Of a DNA stretch of 64,000 nucleotides, positions 37,513 to 49,673 are shown one piece after another. Source of the stretch: Selaginella moellendorffii (Eukaryota; Streptophyta; Lycopodiopsida; Selaginellales; Selaginellaceae); assembly GCF_000143415.4 (NCBI RefSeq), contig NW_003314299.1, positions 718,980 to 782,979 of the forward strand, read 5' to 3'. Made by a program: the position numbers and the translations under genes. Numbering within the stretch: the first letter of the stretch is position 1; the number at the start of each line of letters is the position of its first letter. The notes under the pieces were generated by a model, which ran no database searches, was not told the origin of the DNA, and saw only the letters and a program-made list of their open reading frames with translations.

Positions 37513-38512
37513 ATGTGGAAAGCTATATATATGTGTGTAAAAGATTCTGAGAATCCACATTATTCGAAAAGTGTGCAAAGTCTGCGCAACTTTAGCCTAC
37601 TGTTGAAGATCCTATCCTACCTATCGGCAACGACGGACTCGATGCGTCTTCTCTGGCCTGGGATTGATGGGCATACAGAAGAGGAACAGCCAATAGAGGG
37701 CGACGGAGATTCGTTGATGTTCATTGGACGCGAAGCTGCTAAAGACCTATACCGGCGGATCTTACAGTTGAAGAGGGGCAGGGTCATTGTGATGGGTTCC
37801 CAAGGCTCGGACAGTCTTGGTTCATGCAGTTTGCAACCACATCCAGCAGTCGGGCTTGAGGAGGAGCGTGTTCCTTGATGTATCAAGTTTTCACTGCTTA
37901 CCTTGTGGAGGAGCTTGCTTCTTGCATTCTGTGAACAAACCGTTGAAACGAAGGAGATCCGTAAAGTGCAAGACCTTGATATGCTTATCGCTTGGTGCAT
38001 TCTGAAGAAAGGTCTCGTGTTTGTGGTCGATGACAGAGACAAAAAGCGAAGATTCGGAGCAACTAAAGAATGCTAAGGAGACCGCCAGAAGCTGCGTTGA
38101 AGAGCTTGTCGAGCACCAAATCCTGGTCCAGATTCCGTCGGTTGACAGCAGAGAACGCCTCGCCATGGAGGCTAATCCCAAGAAGAAGCTACGGCTCGAG
38201 TGCGACAAGTTCATGGTGAACGGGCCTTTCAATGCAGCCAAGCTTTCAACATGGAAGGGCTTGTCGTCGTTGCCTGACTCTGTGAAGCAAAGTACAAGCT
38301 TAACCTTTCTAACTGGGGGGATGCCGAGACTCTTGAAATTCTTTGAACGTGCTGGCGGCGACGTGGCGAAGTATACAAAACTAATTAGTTCTGTTACGCA
38401 CAGGCTGTGGTCCGATTTCATCGGCAACTTGGAGACTGAGGAGGAAGTGCCTGCAGGTGTACTCCTTGTTGCACGATTCGTCATGGAACCCGTGCTTCTA
38501 GGGAAGATCTAG
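37513..38512 (+). pseudogene. Broken P-loop-like gene (possible CRN/RHS-type ATPase relic)
   Basis: Successive frames on the plus strand read like pieces of one protein: EEQPIEGDGDSLMFIGREAA, KDLYRRILQLKRGRVIVMGS leading into a QGS-type nucleotide-binding loop broken by a frameshift near 37814, then LDMLIAWCILKKGLVFVVDD in another frame (about 37975), another shift near 38035, and finally a frame to 38512 with FLTGGMPRLLKFFERAGGDV. The order of a P-loop, a hydrophobic Walker-B-like VFVVDD and a GGMPR motif recalls the ATPase part of Crinkler/retrotransposon-hot-spot proteins, but I recognise this only loosely. The lysine of the loop also appears lost. Read as a dead gene. Confidence 0.45.
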
Positions 38513-38525
38513 AGCACGATCTAGA

Positions 38526-39360
38526 GCAATGCAATTCACCACCATTTTCACCTGAATATAAATTTTTTTTAAGAGTCTCGTTCATATAATACTGTCTCAT
38601 CTGGGAGGCTGAAAGGTGGTTCATGTGTTAAAAAGTATTTCGACATAGCTTGTCAGCGCTCCTGCACAGAAAATGAAGCAGATATAATTTACCCCAGGTG
38701 CTCGCCTTCAGCTGCAACCGTGTTTCCGCAAGGAGTCTTCCCGTCTGCGTTTCTGGCCACACAGCAAGGCAAATGCCTGTGGCAGTAAAATCCTCTTTTG
38801 GAGGCATGGGAGCAGCAAGCACTAAACAGTCCATCATCATATGTAAAAGAGGAAGTAAGGAAGAATAAAAGACTTAGACAAAGAGTTCTCTAGATTCCAT
38901 CTAGACAATTGGTACTTGCCGACTTCTTCATCGAAGTAAGATGGAACACAATTTAGAGCAGGAACTCTTTGTCAAAGCATCTTTTATTTTTCTTCACTTC
39001 CTCTCACCCTAACACTGACGTGGTAGCAGATGGAATATTCCCTCGGTTCTACAGATAAGTACTCCAGAAGAGGATTTTACTGCCGCAGGCATTTGCCTTG
39101 CTGTGCGGCCAGAAACGCAGACAGGAAAACTCTTTGCGGAAACACGGTTGCAGCTGAAGGAGAGTGCTGCAAGCAGCACCTGGGGTAAATTATATCTGCT
39201 TCATTTTCTGTGCAGGAGCGCTGACAAGCTATATCAAAATGCTTTTTAAAAAGAGCAGACACATGAACCAACTTTCAGCCTCCGAGATAAGACGGTATTA
39301 TATGAACGAGACTCTTAAAAAAAATTATATTCAGGTGAAAATGGTGGTGAATTGCATTGC
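38526..39360. repeat. 835-base long inverted repeat with potential hairpin transcript
   Basis: The left arm from 38526 (GCAATGCAATTCACCACC) is the reverse complement of the right arm ending at 39360. Pairing continues inward almost base for base: CAGCGCTCCTGCACAGAAAA at left against its complement near 39215, TTTCTGGCCACACAGCAAGG against 39093-39112, and a weaker inner part (38860-38905 against 38945-39000), leaving a loop of only a few dozen bases near 38915-38940. Outer arms of about 300 bases look more than 90 percent identical, with a 13-base indel near 38700/39165. The arms include a frame of coding-like composition (TWGKLYLLHFLCRSADKLY in the right arm), so an inverted duplication of a gene fragment is likely. 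Confidence 0.85.
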
Positions 39361-40069
39361 GTGGAGCACTGCCGAGCCCAACTGCGGCACGGCAAGCGCA
39401 CGGAATCCTTGTTGCTCTCGTAGATATTGATATGAGCAGAAGCTCCCAGTGAGCTCCTCAAATTGATGAATGCAGGGGCTCTAAGCTAACATATGCAAGC
39501 ACTTCATGCACATCCTAGAATAAGCTCGCACATGTGACATAGAACACTATAAACACGAAGATCATAGTGTGTGCTCATTTTAGACGGCAAGCTTGTCCAT
39601 CTCGAGCTTATCAGAGATCAATAGCAAAGGTGACAAGGGGAAAGTTGGCGCTCTAACTGTACAGCCTACGGCATGTAGGAGCTCGTCCGCGGGTGAGGAG
39701 TGCTGGACATGGGCTGCTATATCCAGGAAGCTGAGCTCTGGTAATGTTCCTGGGAGCCAACATAAAATGCTTGTTTAGTGGCGTCGATCCGCTGAAGCTT
39801 GAAACTCGCCCTGGCTGGCTGGCTGGCCTTGCTCCATCTGATTGACAAGGACGAGCTCGAGTCAAACCGAGGTTTCTACGCACTCATTTGAATCAAGTGG
39901 TTCCACTCATTCTATTTTTTCGTTTCGCTATGGATGCTTGATTGATGGCAAGAACAAAGAAAAAATCTCCTTGAGGACAGGTAGATTGTTGTTGAAACTC
40001 TTCATGAAACGCTTGGATGACATTTCGTGGTGCTTTCAGCTGCTGTTGGGCGGACCACTTTTGTTTTAA
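39361..40069. other. Gene-free DNA flanking the inverted repeat
   Basis: No supported gene. Composition is ordinary up to about 40060. Open frames are short, with stops in all frames, and may be relics. A CTGG tandem (CTGGCTGGCTGGC) lies at about 39818. Confidence 0.35.
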
Positions 40070-42950
40070 AATTTTAAATAATTTACTGTGCTTACAGCAT
40101 GATCAGAAAAAAAAAAATCACAGTCCATAAAATTCATTAAAATAAATTTTAACATACTTCTGAAAATTGAAGCAAGCTGTAATAAAAGGGCACAAATTCT
40201 AGGTCATACAGATTAAATCTATATATTAGTATAATACATATCTCACCAAAACTTTCAACTGAATCTAATCCATCCAATATATTTATATTTTAGTAGAGCT
40301 AAAAATACACCAAAACCCTATAAAACTAAGTGGTAGATCTCATAGAAGATAAGAAATGGGTTAGATCCTATTTCCTTTACATGAAACATTTTAGTTATCT
40401 TTTAGAAGATTAGTCTAGTGAAAAAAATCAATGGGAAAACTGGAAAGAAGTTGAAATACAATTAAAAAATATAGTTTTTTTTAGAGAACTAAGCTTTAGT
40501 TATTTATATCCAGAGTTTGTTTCTAGTGTAATGTATAAATTCTAAAGCATAGGTAGAATACATAAATTCGATATTAAGGCCTTCTTTATTATCTAAACAT
40601 GGAAAATGTGTACAAACATTATTATCTTGGCAAATGATAGCAAAGTTAAAGTTCTTTCTAGACAAAGTAAATACATGTATAATCATGATCTGCTTAAGAA
40701 GTCCCATCTAGTCAAGCTTGTATTAAATAAATTATACATGAAGTGTTAAATTCTATAAAAGCTTTGAGTTTTATTACATTTTAAGCTTTATCCACTCAAA
40801 TTTGGTAGCAACATTTCAAATTTTAATAATTAGCAAGAAGAATAAATGGAAGTGATGACCAAGAATTTTCTCTAAGAAAACAAAAAGCACTTATAGGCCA
40901 CTATTCCTTCATACATCAAGTAGATAATTTGGATGCATAAAGAAGTTTATATAGTTTACAAACTCATGAAGTTAAATTTATATTTTTTTATATTGGATAG
41001 CTCAAATTCCTTCTAACAAATAAAACTTTTAAAAAAAAATAGTATAAATTGAGTTCTCTTTGCCTTTTATTTTTTTTTCTAACCTTTTTTTATTTTCTAA
41101 CTTTTGCCACCTCCTCATGTTTCTAGTATTTTTTCTTCATCTCTATACTTTTTTCTTCTGATATATTGATCAATTTAGACTTTTGTGATTTTCATTCTTT
41201 GTCAAGTGTTGACTTGAGTGTTATTTGCCTTTTTCAAATTTATCCATATGTTTAAATTGTGTTCATGGTCAAGAATCTTGTTTTTGTCTTGTTGGTGAAG
41301 TTTTTGATTAGTTTTGTTAAATATTCCCTTATTTAAGGGGTTTTACTTTTTCTAGAATTTTATCTTGGCAATTGTTAAAAATATTTATTTTACCATTTTT
41401 GCTAAGAAATTCTTTATTTATGTAAAGTTTTCTTTAATTTTTTTTTTGTCTCAAATGCTAAGTTTAATATTGAATAATGTCAATATTTTACTTATCTTAT
41501 ATTGTTCAAAGTATTTTATAGCAAAACATCCGCTATTACCCAACATTGTTTTTGACAAAATTTGTTATATTATAAGGTTTATTATTATCTAAGCCTTTCT
41601 CACATTTTATTCTTTGATGTTTTTCATTTTTATATTGATAATTGCTAAAAGTTCTTCTTCCTATACTTATCCATTTTTTTGTTTTCTATAATATTCTTTA
41701 CTCAATATTTTTACTTTGGCTCAATACTTTAATTCTTTTTGTCTAATAAGATGGGGTAGAGGGGATGAATGAAAGTTCAACCCTAATGATGGAATAAAAA
41801 TGATTGATAAATGATATTAAAATGAAGTTGAATAACATATATTATGAAGTGAAGATAAGTGTAATAAGTCCAAATGAAACACTTAATCAAGAAAGAATAT
41901 ATTTGAGATAATATAATAATGGAATGAGGCCAAATATAAGTAACAAAATAAGAATGAGTATAATAAGTTTAAATGGAGTTAGTGCTTTAAATTTTTTCTC
42001 CTTTGAGGGTGAGGATATGGAAAATGAATGAAGTGAATTTAGCCTTTAATTTGTAATGTTAGACAAAAATGATGGTTGTTTGTCTAAGTTAACTTAAACT
42101 TCAAAGGGTGATTTATAAAAAAATGCAAATATAAATTGTGTAGCACTTATATTATCATTGTGGATTTTTAGAACCTTAGGGAATAAATGGAGATATAATA
42201 ACCATTAAAATGTTTTTTATTAAGTAATTAAATTTTTTTCAATTGGCTTAAAGAGAGAGATAAAATATATTACATGTGGCATTAAAGAAAATGTCATAAG
42301 TTCAATTTTCAATAATTAATAGCTATTTTAAATATTTTTCTATCTCATGAGATAAGGTGCACTACAGGTTCAAATTGTTATAAATTTGAGTTCAAGATGG
42401 TCTCAAAAGTAAATTCAAATGATGGTTGTAAATTAATTGAAGGGCAATGTAAAAAGGAAATTTATCATTTGCTATGTAGTGGATTGCAATTGCCCTCAAA
42501 TTTATTTTTTTTGGTTTGACATTGTAACTTTTAGATTTACAATTTCTCAATTCTTTAAGATTTCATAATTGACTAATATTTGTGCTATAGTTATAATCTA
42601 TTTTTATTATAGTTGTTAGCAATTATATTGTATAAATTGCTAATCTAGTGGTGTTTCAACTTCTTGAAGCTTACTTATTTTCTAGTGAGGAAGGTAAACT
42701 TTCTCATTTTCTAGAAATTTTCTAAAGGGGAAGATAGTAAATATATATATTACTTTACCTTAAATAATGAATATAGCTATTCTAAGTGAAATTTAAACAA
42801 CCTTTAATTCACTTAAACACAATCTTTTGACCATGCTTTTTACAAAAATAAAATTATGAAAATAATGCTCTGGGAGAATAACCTACTTTCTTGGAGAACT
42901 GATATACTCAACTTCTACACCATTGTTGTGGAGCTACTTGTTTGTTTGCA
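40070..42950. other. Very AT-rich gene-free island
   Basis: About 2.9 kb with abrupt change to very AT-rich composition, in contrast to the GC-moderate DNA on both sides. Frames are short; the largest (41365-41592 on +, 40504-40707 on -) have hydrophobic or Asn/Lys-rich composition that AT-rich DNA gives by chance. No terminal repeats, RNA gene or transposon domain was recognised. It could be an old, mutated transposon or inserted foreign DNA. Confidence 0.6.
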
Positions 42951-43082
42951 ACAGTCACCAAGGATTCACACTGCAGCTTCTCGAGATTGATTGATGCTCA
43001 AAGATTTCCATGAACACGAGAGCAAGGATTTTACATGATAAAAAAGTAAGTTGCTCATAGGTATGGGTTAGCAACACGACGG

Positions 43083-44418
43083 GTGTCGGGGTGTCATCAC
43101 ATTTTAAAGGTTCTTCACTCTCTCTCTCTAGCGCGCGCCTCTCCTCGCCCAGCATGCCCCAGCAGCTGAATCCAGGGGGGCGCCATGCCGGGTGCTCACC
43201 GATCGCGGGCCCTTTGCCTCGCGTCTCAACAGCCGCGCCGTGCTGGGATTCGACGGCGACGACACATTCAAGTGTGGGATTCTCTGCGACTTTGCACGAT
43301 TTTATGCTAGTTTTTCCTTGTTCAACGGTATTTTTATATCTCACGCTCGAATGGTTTTCAGTTGCTTGCGTTCCATCAGCTTCCTTGTTTGTTTTTCCAA
43401 ATGCATTTCTCTTAAGTTTGTCCAGCATACTTAAAACTTTCTCAGATTTTAATCTTTCTTCAGGCGCTCCAAAGCCAACATTGAAGACCTTTCGAAGGAT
43501 CTCAACGCTTTGGCGGTGCTTTGGCAGATCCTTTCACTTCTGAGACTGGCGCTGGCAACATCGGCTGGGCTGGAGGCCGGGATTTGAGTGGGACAACCGC
43601 TGCCGAAGAATATGGAAAAGGCTGGGGATGGTTTAAAGATCTCAGGCTCGTCGCGCTTGGATTCCGTTCTGGCATAACATGTTAGAATCTGTCCAAGGTT
43701 TGTCAGTCACGAGAAGAGACTTACCAAGAAGAAATTGTTGATCAACTCTTGTTTTAGAACAGCCCCTTTGATCGAAGCTGGTCAAGAAGTTGACGAGGAG
43801 TGTTACCTTCTCTGGCGACTGGATTCCTGGAGGTGAGTTAAACACTTTTCCTGTTACGGTTTCGTACAAACTTAGATGTTGTAAACTTCTTCCCAGGAGA
43901 AGCCATTCCACTCGAGTACAACATGGCCGCTCTCAACCCCATCAGCTTTGAGAAAGGCTGCAACGTCGGACAGGAACTAATACCAAGGACGCATTTCCGC
44001 TCATGCCTGTAAGTCTCGTTCTGGAAAACGCGGAAGGTACTTTTCCTTGCTCTCCACTCTTTTTTATTCTCTTTAGGATCTCGTACTCACGTGAGCGTGC
44101 TTCCTTCCACTCGCATCACAACTCTCCAAACACGGCACTTTAGAAAACTCTCTTCTTTAGAGTCTCCAGCTAGTCGTGAGCTTTCATCCTCGACAGCAAC
44201 TCGAAGCTCTCATGGTTTGCTTGTTTAATCGCAGAAATGCGCGAGGGAGTGGCTCGTGGCACAGAGATTATGGATGGAGAAACCGGGAAGAAGTGGGGTC
44301 AGTGATCACAGCTCTTGGCTCGCGAGGATTGGCGATGGTGAGACTGGAGGCGGTAGCTAAAGACAGACTGAAGCTCCAGAGCGTGGACGGTGGTGGCGGC
44401 GCTTTCGGGCACTGTTGA
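43083..44418 (+). pseudogene. Decayed second copy of IBA57
   Basis: Matches the intact IBA57 gene from its leader (GGTTCTTCA) to the last exon. Damage includes a deletion joining the middle of exon 1 (after the GDDTFK codons, about 43272) to intron 1; lost coding bases in exon 2; a mutated exon 2 donor (CACGTAAG changed to CATGTTAG near 43679); a deletion of about 30 bases in exon 3; change of the KGCYVGQE tyrosine to asparagine and loss of downstream codons in exon 4; and a one-base deletion near 44291 with a missing segment before the stop in exon 5. The gene cannot make a GcvT fold. Confidence 0.88.
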
Positions 44419-44697
44419 CTAGAAAGTGAGTGATCATACGGTCGGGAGACGTGTCAAATTCCTAGGAATATCCCCCATAGTTTAGGGTTTATAACATGGA
44501 GAGCTTAAATTTGGTTGTGTGGCTCAAGCGCGGCCACTGTAAGTGCCACTGCGCCCGTGACAGATCAAAGCAGCACGGATCTCCACTGGAACAATCGCTA
44601 CTTAAGCCGCGCCTAATTCGATCGATCGATCCATATCACGCAAGCGCTCGGGAGAGAGAACACTGGATCATCACCACTCACGCGAAGAAAGGAAGCA
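44419..44697 (+). promoter_or_regulatory. Promoter and leader of the SLAC1-type channel gene
   Basis: Contains CCTAGGAATATCC with a GNATATNC octamer (GAATATCC, 44466-44473) and a TTTAGGGTTTATAA telo-box at about 44480. The same leader block occurs upstream of the relic copy at about 35855, but there the octamer is changed to GAATATCG. Confidence 0.45.
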
Positions 44698-46549
44698 ATG
44701 GGGGAGGACGAGGACGTGGAGATGGGGAAGAGGAGCAGCGCCGCGAGCTCCACCGATCTGGAGCAGGCAATGCCGGCGACGACGGCAGTGTCGATGGATG
44801 GGGGAATATCGGAGAGACCCAAGAACAGCCCGGCCTGGATGGCGGCCATGGGCGCCGGGCATTTGAATCGGCTGCTCGTGAGCAATCCATCGTCGCCCAA
44901 GTCGCGCTTCGCCCCAAAGGATCCCGCGGACCAGAAGCGATCGAGCTTTAACAGCAGCGCCAGCGGCAGCAAGCCATCGTCTCCAAAGACTCCGAGCTCC
45001 ACCCAAGACATCCACCGCAAGGACTCCGAAAAGTACGTGCTATTTCGGACGCGATCCTCCAAGATCGAGAAGCAGCTATCACGCCTCCGCGAGGAGGAGA
45101 TCCAGCAGCAGCAGCAGCAACACCACCAGCTCGATCCAGGCGATCATCCAGAGCAGCAGCAGCAATCCAGCAAACCGATCCACCACGAAGATCACTCCGC
45201 CCAAGTTCCCGCCGGGCGATACTTCGATGCTCTCCAAGGCCCGGAGCTCGAGCAGCTCAAGGAATCCGAGGAGGCGCTCCTCCCTCTCGACCAGCGATGG
45301 CCATTCCTCCTGCGCTTCCCAATCTCATCGTTTGGAGTGGCGCTGGGGCTTGGCAGCCAATCCATTCTCTGGAAGAACCTCTCCACGGTCCCAGCGATGC
45401 GATTCCTCCACGCCCCGGAGATCATCAACACGGTGCTGTGGTTCCTGGCCGCGATCGCGCTCGCCGGGATCTTCACCACCTATCTCTTCAAGGCGATCTT
45501 CTACCTCGAGGCGGTGAGGCGCGAGTACTACCATCCTGTGCGCGCAAACTTCTTCTTCGCGCCATGGATCGCCGCGATGTTCTTGGCACTGGGCATCCCT
45601 CCATCGGCGGGAGTGACGCTACATCCCTGGATCTGGTGCTGCCTCATGGCGCCAATCCTCGCGCTAGAGCTCAAGATCTACGGGCAGTGGCTCTCGGGCG
45701 GCCAGCGCAGGCTGTCCAAGGTCGCGAATCCGTGCACGCACCTCTCCGTGGTGGGCAATTTCGTGGGCGCGCTGCTGGGAGCGACCGTGGGATGGATCGA
45801 TGGCGGGATCTTCTTCTGGGCGATCGGGCTCGCGCACTATCTGGTGCTCTTCGTCACGCTCTACCAGCGACTGCCCACCAACGAGGCGCTGCCCAAGGAG
45901 CTCCACCCGGTATTCTTCCTCTTTATCGCCGCGCCCAGCGCTGCCAGCCTCGCGTGGGAGAAGATCACCGGAGACTTTGGCATTGTCTCTCGGATCGCCT
46001 TCTTCATCGCCCTCTTCCTCTTCTCATCACTGGTAAGAACCCTAAAATTTGCTGCGTGGTCTCTTTCCAACGGTACTAACGATGGATTGGAATCTCTCTT
46101 TCTTCCAGATCGTGAGGATCAATTTCTTCCGGGGCTTTCGATTCTCGCTCGCCTGGTGGGCGTACACGTTTCCCATGACCGCCATCTCCATCGCCAGCAT
46201 TCACTACTGCCAGGAGGTTTCCACGCCCGTCACGCAAGCGCTGGCGACGATCCTCTCCTCCGTCTCTAGCGCCACTGTGGCGCTGCTCTTCGTGGCGACG
46301 ATGTGCCACTGGCTGGTGTGGAAGACCCTCTTCCCCAATGATCTCGCCATCGCCATCACCAACCGGAGGAGGAAGAGGAAGAGGCATTCCCATGGCTCCG
46401 AGGAGGATTTCTCCACGAGTAGCGGCAATGGCAGCAGCAAATCCAGGGACGCCACGAGCACCAGCACGGATTGGAGCTGCGCGATTCTTCCCAGCGTCGA
46501 AATGAGCACCTCGTCGTGCTTTGGGACGAAGACGAAGGTGATCGATTAG
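44698..46549 (+). CDS. SLAH: SLAC1/SLAH-type S-type anion channel
   Basis: Two exons (44698-46032, 46109-46549) join in frame to 591 residues. A long hydrophilic N terminus (about residues 1-195) with acidic, Ser-rich and poly-Gln parts is the expected phosphorylation-controlled region. The TDT-family membrane domain follows with about ten helices: FPISSFGVALGLGSQSILWK, RREYYHPVRANFFFAPWIA, ILALELKIYGQWLSGGQRRL, NPCTHLSVVGNFVGALLGA, and after the intron RINFFRGFRFSLAWWAYTFP. The cytosolic C terminus is basic then Ser-rich. S-type channels release anions across the plasma membrane and are activated by OST1/CPK kinases in seed plants; whether a lycophyte form responds to ABA cannot be read here. 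Its partner copy at 35.9 kb is a 5' relic. Confidence 0.93.
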
Positions 46550-46652
46550 CCCTAAAAGGATATGCTCTTGGTCAATGCTCGTTTGACTTTCTTTGACCAA
46601 AGTTTTTTGCGATGCTTTGGTCGGAGAAGCTACTTTGACGATGCCGAAGCAA

Positions 46653-49573
46653 TCAACCCTGCAACCAAGCGTGGATCAGACCAACTGGGAATGTAGACAG
46701 GGAAGGAAAGTTTTTCGAGCTACCAAGAAAAACCGGTGATGGCTTTCCGGGGCGAGACTTAAACTCGGGATGGAATTGCACGCCAACATAGAATTTGTGC
46801 GATGCCAGTTCCACGATCTTAGAAAATTTCGTTAGCAAGATTATTGTCTGCAATAAGAAAGATCAAAGAGAGAGTTCTTACCTCCATGCGTCTTCCAGTT
46901 TCATCTCTTCCCACGAAACAAAGCCCCGCATTCTCGAGCGAGCTCACCATCTCCGGATTTACCTGCGCAGAAAACAAGGCTTGAAAACAGTATACTTAAA
47001 AAGCTATTGTCTGTCTAGATTCCAGATCGAAGTATATGACAAAAAGCATGACACTCGAAGCTTAGTTTTCTCGACTCTACTGTTACGACAAGAAGCGTGG
47101 CACTGGACTGTAATTGAACATGACAAGCAGCGAGTGACACTCGATCAAAAACTCTTTGTTTTTGGCTGATGAGTTCCAGCGCAGGACAAGTAGCATGTTC
47201 ATACTGTAAATGAAAAGTGCGTTCTGACATACCTCGTACCGATGGCGATGGCGTTCATCCACAAACATTGCATTCCCATAACTAAAGCACGAAAAACAAA
47301 ACAAAAGAAAAGAGCTTCTGTTAGAAAACAATCTTGCCAATCGATCCAAAAACAAAAGCTTACAGTTTGGCAGTGATGCAGTTTGTCGTCTGGAAGAGCG
47401 TTCTCCTCGCACCCAACCTCATTGTCCCACCTTTATGTGTTTTTGATATCTATGTGAACGAACAAGATCACACACACACATTCAAAAAGAGATAGATACC
47501 TCAGGCATGTACACGACACAAGGATGTGGTGTAGCCGGATCAAACTCAGTGCTGTGTGCTCCGTCCAATCCAAGCACCTAAAAATCGAACCAAGAAGAAA
47601 GGTTTTTAGAACTTTTCACTAGATGATTGATCGACTTAACTGAGCGCGCAAATTCGATCACGGCGATTTGCATGCCCAGGCAGATTCCCAAGTAAGGGAC
47701 GTTGTTTTCACGAGCATACTTCGCAGCCAAGAGCTTCCCTTGTATTCCTCGGTCTCCAAATCCTCCAGGAACTAAAACGCCATCGACATTCTGGAAAATC
47801 AATTAACCATAAGCTTGAAAGCTAGAACAAAAAAATGAGTTCCGTGCCTTTAGCTTGGTCCATGCGGCAGTGCGTAGACTTTGCGGGGCATCGTCTTCCA
47901 GGTCTGACGATGCCACCCATTCAATCTCCAGCTTTTTCTCGCACGAGAATGCTGCGTGTTGGAGCGCCTGAAAGCGAAATGAAAAAAGACCGCATGCGGC
48001 AAAAGTAAAGCAAAAGGTGAACAGACCTTGATCACGGAGAGGTAGGAATCAGCCAAGCCTGTGTACTTCCCAACCATTCCAATTCTTATTCCCTATGCGT
48101 GAAAAACTAGTAAGCTTGCGCTGGTGAGCTCCAAAAAGTCTTACAGAAGAAAGTGTATCGAGTCGCTGGGCTCTTTGCTCCCATTGTGATAGTTCTGGCT
48201 GTCGTGCGGTGCTGTGAAAAACCAACAAAGTTAAACATTATATTTAAGTGAGAATATGTAAGAAATCAGACCTGAGGTTTAGTCTTTCTAGTATAGCAAG
48301 ATGAACATTTTGATCCTGGAGTGGTGGAAAGAGTCAGAAAAAGATTGAAGAACTTTAAGTTATCCTACTCGGAGCAAAAGCGGGACATGCCAAATGTTGG
48401 AGACGTCGTGGATGCCGAAGATGTGATGAGCCTGTCTATGCATCTTTGTTACTTAGAAAAAAATATAAATAGAAAACAAGACCAAGATGAAAGAAACGTA
48501 CCGGGACATGACAAAAGAGCGCAAGTTTCTCCCTAGTACTCTTTTCCAATGGCTGCGCAAGAAATTGGAGAGAGAGGAAAAAAAAAAACTCGTAAGATGA
48601 ATCAAATGGTAGCACGGGCTTAACTTTGGCACTCCTGCAAGCAAGTAGTGTGGGTGTTAATCCCAAGGCTCGAAGCGCTTGGACGCTGTGCTGTGTGGGC
48701 TTCGTCTTCTGAAAACACATTGCAAAGAATGCTGAGAAGAGCTGTAAATTCGACAGCTTTGTTACCTGTTCGCCCACGACTCCAAGAACAGGAACAAGGC
48801 TGACATGAACGAGGCAAAAGTTCTCTCGTCCCAGACGGAACTCAAAGTCGCTCAGAGCTCGAAAGAAAGCTTCTGACTCCATGTCACCTGGACAATATTA
48901 TCAAATCAACAAGCAAGAAGAAACAACAAAGAAAAACACTCACAAACAGTGCCTCCAAGCTCGATCAAACACACATCCGCTTCACCCTCCTTCCCGTCGA
49001 CAGAAACTTTGGAAGCGCGTTGGATCCAATCGTGTATCTCATTGGTGACGTGAGGAATGGCCTATACCAAAACACACAAACGAAACAAGTCTTTCGAACG
49101 ACAGAAAAACCAAAACCATGCTCACTTGAACAGTCTTTCCCAGGTAGTCACCCCTCCTTTCCCTATCAAAAACAGACTATGATCACAGCATCCACAAGCA
49201 AACCTTCAGTATTCACAGGACTTGGATCGATCGATAAGTCACATACCTGATAGATCTTGCCTGTAGTGATGTTGTTATCTCTCGTCAAAGTGATGTCCAG
49301 GAAGCGCTCGTAGTTCCCGAGATCCAAGTCGACCTCGCCACCATCGTTAAGCACGAACACTTCTCCGTGCTCAAAGGGCGACATTGTTCCAGCGTCCACA
49401 TTAAGGTATGGATCTGCGAGCGATGGATGGGTGTTACAAAAAAAAACGAGCATACCAATTTTGATGGCAGTAACACGCAAGCCGCAAGCTTGGAGGAGGA
49501 CTCCAATGCTGCTGGCGGTGATGCCTTTGCCCAGGCCACTCACAACGCCGCCGGTTACCACCACGTACTTCAT
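46653..49573 (-). CDS. CTPS: CTP synthase
   Basis: Intron-rich gene starting [20 protein letters not shown] at 49573; the upstream in-frame codons before this Met are non-conserved. The amidoligase domain includes [40 protein letters not shown] and [15 protein letters not shown]. The C-terminal class I glutamine amidotransferase part has [20 protein letters not shown], the catalytic Cys in [17 protein letters not shown], and the His/Glu motif [18 protein letters not shown]. The enzyme makes CTP from UTP, ATP and glutamine in the cytosol. The end after the amidotransferase is short and divergent, as is common in plant isoforms. It lies 100 bases downstream of the RRP15-like gene on the same strand. 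Confidence 0.94.
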
Positions 49574-49673
49574 CCTATAAACCCTAAACCCTTCCACCAA
49601 TATTTAAGCTTGGTAGTTCGCAGAAAAAAGAAGAAGATTGGATTCCAATACCGCTCGAAGAACAAGTTTTCGA

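Noticed and set aside
38628-39271. Two minus-strand frames as independent small genes
   Set aside because: They are matching parts of the two arms of the inverted repeat, not separate genes.
41365-41592. 75-codon hydrophobic frame in the AT-rich island as a membrane protein
   Set aside because: AT-rich DNA yields Phe/Ile/Leu/Lys frames by chance; no start context, domain or relative.
45297-46079. 260-codon alternative frame within the channel gene
   Set aside because: Shadow frame of a GC-rich exon; the channel frame has clear family identity.
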